Shown: one piece after another, positions 5,915 through 9,870 of the stretch
How positions within the stretch are numbered: the first letter of the stretch is position 1
Layout of the letters: every line of letters starts with the position of its first letter
Assembly (NCBI GenBank): GCA_029940345.1
Contig: JAOZRC010000150.1
Coordinates: forward strand, 1-9,870
Direction of reading: 5' to 3'
Length of the DNA stretch: 9,870 nt
From: Desulfobacterales bacterium
GTDB taxonomy: Bacteria; Desulfobacterota; Desulfobacteria; Desulfobacterales; JAUCGF01
Program-made: the position numbers and the translations under genes
The notes under the pieces: model-generated
Database searches by the model: none
The model's input: the letters and a program-made list of their open reading frames with translations, nothing else
What the model was told of the DNA's origin: nothing

Positions 5915-7861
5915 TCAGCCTCCTAATGCAATATTCAGTTTTTCAGCGATGCGATGCAAACAATTCAGCGCTTCCGAATCATTAAATTCATCAAGATAAA
6001 GCTCTAATTGGCCAAACTCATTTTTTGCTTCGGAATGCCCCAGCAGGTGCTTTAAATGATCTATCTGATTGATGGCTTCACCATAATCCGAGACGATAAG
6101 ATCGGCAATTCGTTTCAATAACGGTCTTACTGTTTCAACATCAACTGGGGTGTCTTGCGCATCTGAAAATTCTGTCTTACCGCCTTTTAGCCCATTTTCG
6201 AGGTCTCGGACAGATGTTACGACCTGATCCAGAACCTCCGAAAAAATGGTTACGTAGTTGTTAATCTCGTCTGTCAGCGCTTCTGATAGCACCGTTTCCA
6301 AATTGAAAGCCGCTTTTTGCAGCGCATCGGCTCCCAGGTTTCCCGCCATTCCTTTAACTTTATGAGCCAGTTTGGCAGCTTCTTCCAAGTCTGATGCTTG
6401 TATCGCCTTTTTGATATCTTTGTCAACTTCATGATAATTTTGAGCCAATTTTAGCAGTAAATCTAAATAAAGCCGTTTATTGCCCACTACGCGTGCAATG
6501 CCGGCTTCGATGTCAAAACCGGGCAAGGAAATCGGTAAATCAGGTTCATCGGTCGCGCAATGATCCGGTACAGTTTTAACAGGTAACGGCGGCGCTTCTC
6601 TTTCACGCGGCAGAACAGGTTTTTTCGATTCAACGTCGGCTTGCAAACCGAACAGAGCTTCATCGGCCGCTTCGCAGTCTTTTTCGGCGCGTTCTTTTTC
6701 CTTACGTTCGGTGATATCAATGAACGAGCCTTCGTAGTAGCGTGTTTCACCATTTTCATCGCAGACGCGCATTACCGAAACGGATCCCCAAAAAACGCTG
6801 CCGTCTTTGCGTCGAAACCGTTTTTCTAATCCGGATACACGACGTTGGGTGCGAAACAGTTCAGCAAATTCCGCATGGTCTTCAATATTGACAAAAAGCT
6901 GGTCAGTGATATCGATGATCGATGTAATCAGATCATTCGGTGAATCATAGGCCAGGATGCGGGCGGCAGACGGATTGGCGGAGATAAAGTTACCCTGGGG
7001 AGTCACCTGGAAAAGGCCTTCGCCAGCGTTTTCAAAAATACCGCGATATTTGGCTTCGGCTTTCTGAATAGTGCTGTAGGCAGTTTGCAAAGCGGAAACC
7101 ATCTGCTTAAAAGATCGCGCCAATGATCCGATTTCATCTTGGGAGTCATACGCTTTGGTCAGATCAGAAGATATCTGATTGAAGGTTTGCTCAATTTTTT
7201 CAGCTTCATATTGTGCCACAAAATCATCTTGTTCGCCCACCATACTTTTCTGAATATGCTTCATACTGTTTTTTAACAGGTAAACAGGACGAAGCACCGA
7301 ACGCATGAGCAATGTATTCAAAAGCCCATAGATCACCACTAAAACCGTGAGGAGCAGTGCGGTGAAAATAATCAAAGTGAAACGCTCGTTGTGCTTCAGA
7401 TCAAGCAAGGTGGTGTGAATTTTCATATAACCCACGTGTTTACCGATGACATCAATGCTGACCTGATAGGTCAGGACCGGTTGCTCGCGCCAGGTTTCTT
7501 CAACAAAAAAATGGCCGTCCATTGTCATTTTTTGTTCTGATGGGGACAAATCGGAAGGCGGGCTTTTTTCGGTAGTAACCAATAATTTGCCATCCTGTAA
7601 ATAGGTATTTATTGAAACAATATCCTTAACTTCCAGTAAGTCATTCAAACTGAGCCGAAGTGCCTCTTTTTGCAGGTTGGAAATTTCATTAGCAATCTCC
7701 TCTTTCTTTTGTTCAACAATGGAAACCAGGGAAAGCATTATTTTTTCGATCATCGTATCGTGGCGTTTCATTTCAAAGGGCAACAAAATGACGCTATATA
7801 TCCCTGCGATAATCACAAAAGTGACTAAAAGCGCTAAATTTATTTTTGATCTGAGTTTCAC
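5915..7861 (-). CDS. Membrane sensor with HAMP, PAS and HPt domains but no kinase core
   Basis: A 648-residue inner-membrane signalling protein. Segments in order: TM1 about 8-29, a periplasmic domain of about 130 residues (Cache-like by size and place, inferred), TM2 about 161-186, HAMP and linker to about 265, a PAS/PAC domain about 268-392 (KYRGIFENAGEGLFQVTPQG to GSFIDITERK), a polar linker, an HPt domain about 448-560 with the phosphohistidine motif AHKVKGMAGNLGA (His500), and a final helical region. No HisKA dimerisation H-box and no N/G1/G2 ATP-binding boxes are present, so it cannot autophosphorylate; it should receive or pass phosphate. The start is GTG at 7859-7861. An in-frame TAA lies four codons upstream, and the next internal ATG (codon 31) would lose TM1. 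It is coupled to the REC gene downstream. An unrelated kinase must supply phosphate if the relay works. Confidence 0.92.
   Translation of the reverse strand: MKLRSKINLALLVTFVIIAGIYSVILLPFEMKRHDTMIEKIMLSLVSIVEQKKEEIANEISNLQKEALRLSLNDLLEVKDIVSINTYLQDGKLLVTTEKSPPSDLSPSEQKMTMDGHFFVEETWREQPVLTYQVSIDVIGKHVGYMKIHTTLLDLKHNERFTLIIFTALLLTVLVVIYGLLNTLLMRSVLRPVYLLKNSMKHIQKSMVGEQDDFVAQYEAEKIEQTFNQISSDLTKAYDSQDEIGSLARSFKQMVSALQTAYSTIQKAEAKYRGIFENAGEGLFQVTPQGNFISANPSAARILAYDSPNDLITSIIDITDQLFVNIEDHAEFAELFRTQRRVSGLEKRFRRKDGSVFWGSVSVMRVCDENGETRYYEGSFIDITERKEKERAEKDCEAADEALFGLQADVESKKPVLPREREAPPLPVKTVPDHCATDEPDLPISLPGFDIEAGIARVVGNKRLYLDLLLKLAQNYHEVDKDIKKAIQASDLEEAAKLAHKVKGMAGNLGADALQKAAFNLETVLSEALTDEINNYVTIFSEVLDQVVTSVRDLENGLKGGKTEFSDAQDTPVDVETVRPLLKRIADLIVSDYGEAINQIDHLKHLLGHSEAKNEFGQLELYLDEFNDSEALNCLHRIAEKLNIALGG
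5919..5923 (-). promoter_or_regulatory. Ribosome binding site of response regulator 2, inside the sensor gene
   Basis: On the minus strand GGAGG is read both as the last glycine codons of the HPt-sensor gene and as the ribosome site for the regulator starting at 5909, with 9 nt between them. The sensor's TGA stop is at 5915-5917. The arrangement points to coupled translation. Confidence 0.8.
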
Positions 7862-7962
7862 CCGTATCGTTTACCTATAGTATTTAAGAAAAATATTTTG
7901 GGTTCGATTCCCCTAAGCGGAACGGCTTGTGGGAGGGAATGAACAGTTACATCTGAACGCAT
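7858..7962 (-). CDS. Possible small upstream ORF (34 aa) overlapping the sensor start
   Basis: An ATG at 7960-7962 opens a 34-codon frame (MRSDVTVHSLPQAVPLRGIE and 14 more residues, ending GKRYG). Its TGA overlaps the sensor's GTG start as GTGA. Four-base overlaps of this kind are typical of coupled genes, so this could be a leader peptide that controls sensor translation. Against it: no clear ribosome site precedes the ATG, the ATG lies at the edge of an inverted repeat, and the peptide has no recognisable features. It may well be chance. Confidence 0.2.
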   Translation of the reverse strand: MRSDVTVHSLPQAVPLRGIEPKIFFLNTIGKRYG

Positions 7963-8062
7963 GGACGTTCACATATTAAATTTCACAATGATAGAGGGAG
8001 GAGGATGTATTGCATTAGCCGACGACTGGTAACGCTGTGAAATTTATTATGTGTAAGTCCAT
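7961..8062. repeat. 102-bp inverted-repeat element between the radical SAM and sensor genes (element C)
   Basis: The arms 7961-7987 and 8036-8062 are 27 bases each and pair at 24 of 27 positions. The outer ends read ATGGAC on the left and GTCCAT on the right, and the inner part is AAATTTCACA/TGTGAAATTT. The 48-base loop contains the purine-rich run GATAGAGGGAGGAGGATG. No target-site duplication longer than 2 bp is visible and no second copy occurs in the window. It could be a MITE-like insertion or a structured RNA element in the leader of the sensor operon. It has no T-run, so it is not a classical terminator. It shares no sequence with elements A or B. Confidence 0.75.
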
Positions 8063-8088
8063 ATATTAAGGATTAGCACTTGTCCGGT

Positions 8089-9699
8089 TTAGGCCTGATC
8101 CATAAAACAATACGGATCAATTTCCTCAAAAATATTCAGGCCATGGCTATAGGAAACGGCCAGGCATCCGCCGCACACAGGCCGAATATCACAATCGTGG
8201 CATGCTTGGCAACCCTTTCGATATCGTTGGGCTGTTGCAGAATGATAGATGGCGTCTAAGCTTTGTCGGCGGATATTGCCAATGGGAGAGGGAAATTTGC
8301 GGCAGGCATGGACTTCGCCGTCAGAAAGCAGGGATACAAAATTAAAGGCCGCTCCACAGCCATAACCGGTGCAACCGCCAAACAGTCCGGATTTGTTTTG
8401 ATAGCGTACGATATTAATCAGACTGTCTTTGAAAGCGATAATCGGATTGTCTTTGGCCGCTTCCAAATAGGCATGTAAAAAGGATATGTACGCTTCACGG
8501 GTGGGAAGTCCCAGGTTGGCACCTTCGCCCACCATGGATAGGCGGTTAAACGTAAAAAGATCCGTACGATGACGCAACACATCCGCCAAAGGTATCACCT
8601 GATCCATATTATCTTTGGTGAGTGTCAGCATCACCATTGCAAAAATATCCAGGTCTTTCAGAATCTGTAGAAATCGAAGAGTGCGCTGGAAATGCCCGGC
8701 ACCTCGAATCTGATCGTTATGCGCTTCCAGGCCCTCCAGGCTGACCTGAAAAAAAACCGGTTCTTCAATCGTTTTCAGTTCCTTGATGCGTTCGCGGCTA
8801 GTGGGATTTCCTAAAATGGCGATCCCCAAATTACGCTTGGACGCCTCCCGGTACAGGGCCCTAAAATTGGGGTAAAGCAGGGGATTGCCGCCGGTGAAAG
8901 AAACCTGCCCGGCAACATAATGGCTTCGACAGAACGCACTAAAATCATCCAGAATCCGCACCGCTTCTTCGAAATCAGGCATGGTGCGATTGCTGCGATC
9001 ATAGCAGTGCTTACAATGCAGGTCACACAGTTGGGTGATATGCCATTGCAGCGTGAAAACCGAGGCGATTAAAAATTTTTCATCAAAAATGCATCCGTGG
9101 GGAAACGTTTCCGGATTCCGTCGGATTCCAGAAGGCGGTGCCAGGATGATGCCTTTTTTAACGGTGCGCTCAATGGCCGCATCCAGCGCACTTACGGGAA
9201 TACCACCATCGTTAGCAGCATGCCAGAGATCAAGCTCCTCTACAACAAGTTTTAACACCAACAGCGCTTCATCATAGGCTTCGCAGACTCTGGTTGTGCC
9301 GGTTTCAAGGTCTTGCCATAACAGGATAATCGTGGCACCCGGCTCCGGATGTATATCCGATTCCCGGGATTGATAGGTCGGCAAAAGCGAGATTAGATTT
9401 TTCCACCCCAAATTTATTACCAGTAAGGTAGGATTTACGCTAAAGCGCTCTATTTTTTGGGGAAGTGTTACTTGCCATTGGGTCAGTTTGTAAAAGGCGG
9501 CTTCCAGTCGAGCAAGGTCCGGTAAATATGCCGGTAATCCCAATTTTTTAACGTTAGCGGAAAGGATTGCAGGTAAATTGTCCAATGAGTTGTCGCCGGT
9601 GCAATTATCTGCGATTAGATGCCACTGTTGGGAAGTGAGAATCTTTTGGCAGGCTAGATAGATTTCTTTCGGTTTTAAATGATGGGATGATTGGGTCAA
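8089..9699 (-). CDS. Radical SAM/SPASM protein, probable peptide maturase of the selenobiotic (SbtM-like) type
   Basis: A 536-residue iron-sulfur enzyme. Residues 1-210 are a family-specific N-terminal domain without catalytic motifs. The radical SAM core follows, with CX3CX2C in WHITQLCDLHCKHCYDRSN (Cys225, Cys229, Cys232) and the SAM-binding GGNP motif in SFTGGNPLLYP (about 268-276). The C-terminal SPASM region has CX12GX4C (Cys448 to Cys466) with an extra Cys443, then CX2CX5CX2C (Cys500, 503, 509, 512) and Cys531 in DPYCF, enough ligands for two auxiliary [4Fe-4S] clusters. SPASM enzymes typically modify ribosomal peptides or proteins. The GGNPLLYP segment, the ACRKFPSPIGN segment and the CDIRPVCGGC ending recall the selenobiotic maturase group from memory; that subfamily call is moderate. 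The start is TTG at 9697-9699, with a TAG stop just upstream and AAAGG at 9 nt spacing. No precursor peptide is evident nearby. Confidence 0.93.
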   Translation of the reverse strand: MTQSSHHLKPKEIYLACQKILTSQQWHLIADNCTGDNSLDNLPAILSANVKKLGLPAYLPDLARLEAAFYKLTQWQVTLPQKIERFSVNPTLLVINLGWKNLISLLPTYQSRESDIHPEPGATIILLWQDLETGTTRVCEAYDEALLVLKLVVEELDLWHAANDGGIPVSALDAAIERTVKKGIILAPPSGIRRNPETFPHGCIFDEKFLIASVFTLQWHITQLCDLHCKHCYDRSNRTMPDFEEAVRILDDFSAFCRSHYVAGQVSFTGGNPLLYPNFRALYREASKRNLGIAILGNPTSRERIKELKTIEEPVFFQVSLEGLEAHNDQIRGAGHFQRTLRFLQILKDLDIFAMVMLTLTKDNMDQVIPLADVLRHRTDLFTFNRLSMVGEGANLGLPTREAYISFLHAYLEAAKDNPIIAFKDSLINIVRYQNKSGLFGGCTGYGCGAAFNFVSLLSDGEVHACRKFPSPIGNIRRQSLDAIYHSATAQRYRKGCQACHDCDIRPVCGGCLAVSYSHGLNIFEEIDPYCFMDQA

Positions 9700-9827
9700 C
9701 TAACGGTGCCTTTTAGTAATATTGATCCCTAAATAAATTTCCTGTTCAGCATTTCAAATTTTAACGAAACAATCGAATGACGAATAGTCGAAAAAAACCG
9801 CCAAAAACATAAATCTGTCGTTTTTCC

Positions 9828-9870
9828 GGCTACCCACATAAGGCGGGACAGACGTAGGTTGGGTTGAGGA
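9828..9870. mobile_element. One end of a second element-B-type repeat, cut by the window edge
   Basis: Positions 9828-9850 match the left terminal repeat of element B (3796-3818) at 21 of 23 bases, reading GGCTACCCACATAAGGCGGG. The bases that follow (GACGTAGGTTGGGTTGAGGA) differ from the interior of element B and look like the first arm of a GGGTT...AACCC palindromic unit, of a kind common in bacterial intergenic repeats. This could be a different family member or the end of a longer insertion sequence lying outside the window. Confidence 0.65.

Noticed and set aside
7900..7913. GGGTTCGATTCCCC, resembling a tRNA T-arm
   Set aside because: Only three or four stem pairs form, and no D-arm, anticodon arm or acceptor stem can be found on either side. 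At most it is a tRNA-end remnant; chance is as likely.
7939..8075. Plus-strand frame from ATG at 7939 that continues through two TGA codons and could be read as selenocysteine
   Set aside because: No SECIS-like hairpin directly follows either TGA, the peptide is Arg/His-rich rather than Gly/Cys-rich, and the frame runs through an inverted repeat.

Overview
The window looks like a piece of a Desulfobacterota-type (sulfate-reducer-like deltaproteobacterial) chromosome. This is an inference from gene style: response regulators with a C-terminal CANCKKIRDDKGYW tail, a C-terminal piece of a homotrimeric-type porin ending in GAKWQINF, a radical SAM/SPASM peptide-maturase type enzyme, and intergenic spaces rich in short palindromic elements. 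No rRNA, convincing tRNA, CRISPR array or complete transposase gene is visible.

Layout. Left part (1-2122, minus strand): a TolC-family outer-membrane factor made as a lipoprotein, with an unusual disordered C-terminal tail that carries the same short motif three times. A 400-base AT-rich spacer holds its probable promoter. Middle (2547-3790, plus strand): a small one-helix membrane protein of unknown function, then a complete TatD-family metal-dependent hydrolase. A 159-bp hairpin-forming, MITE-like element sits in the short gap between them. A second copy of that element begins outside the window and ends at the stop codon of the TolC-like gene. A different 135-bp element with terminal inverted repeats and a perfect 8-bp target-site duplication sits on the stop codon of tatD.

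Right part (4039-9699, all minus strand, transcribed right to left): a 536-residue radical SAM/SPASM enzyme resembling the selenobiotic-peptide (SbtM) type maturases; a 102-bp inverted repeat; a membrane HAMP-PAS-HPt protein with no histidine-kinase core; and two paralogous single-REC response regulators with a putative zinc-binding tail. A porin fragment, probably a pseudogene, follows. The sensor and the first regulator are tightly coupled (5 nt apart, the SD lying inside the sensor's last codons). At the far right edge lies one end of an element related to the 135-bp one.

How the genes may work together. The HPt protein and the two REC proteins look like parts of a phosphorelay whose kinase is encoded elsewhere. 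The REC proteins have no DNA-binding domain, so their output is probably protein-protein contact. The radical SAM enzyme is upstream in the same direction but 227 bp away, so co-regulation is possible and not shown. No convincing precursor peptide for it is visible. The best candidates for something new are the TolC-tail motif triplication, the kinase-less HPt/REC-zinc module, the radical SAM locus without a visible substrate, and the palindromic elements placed at gene ends.
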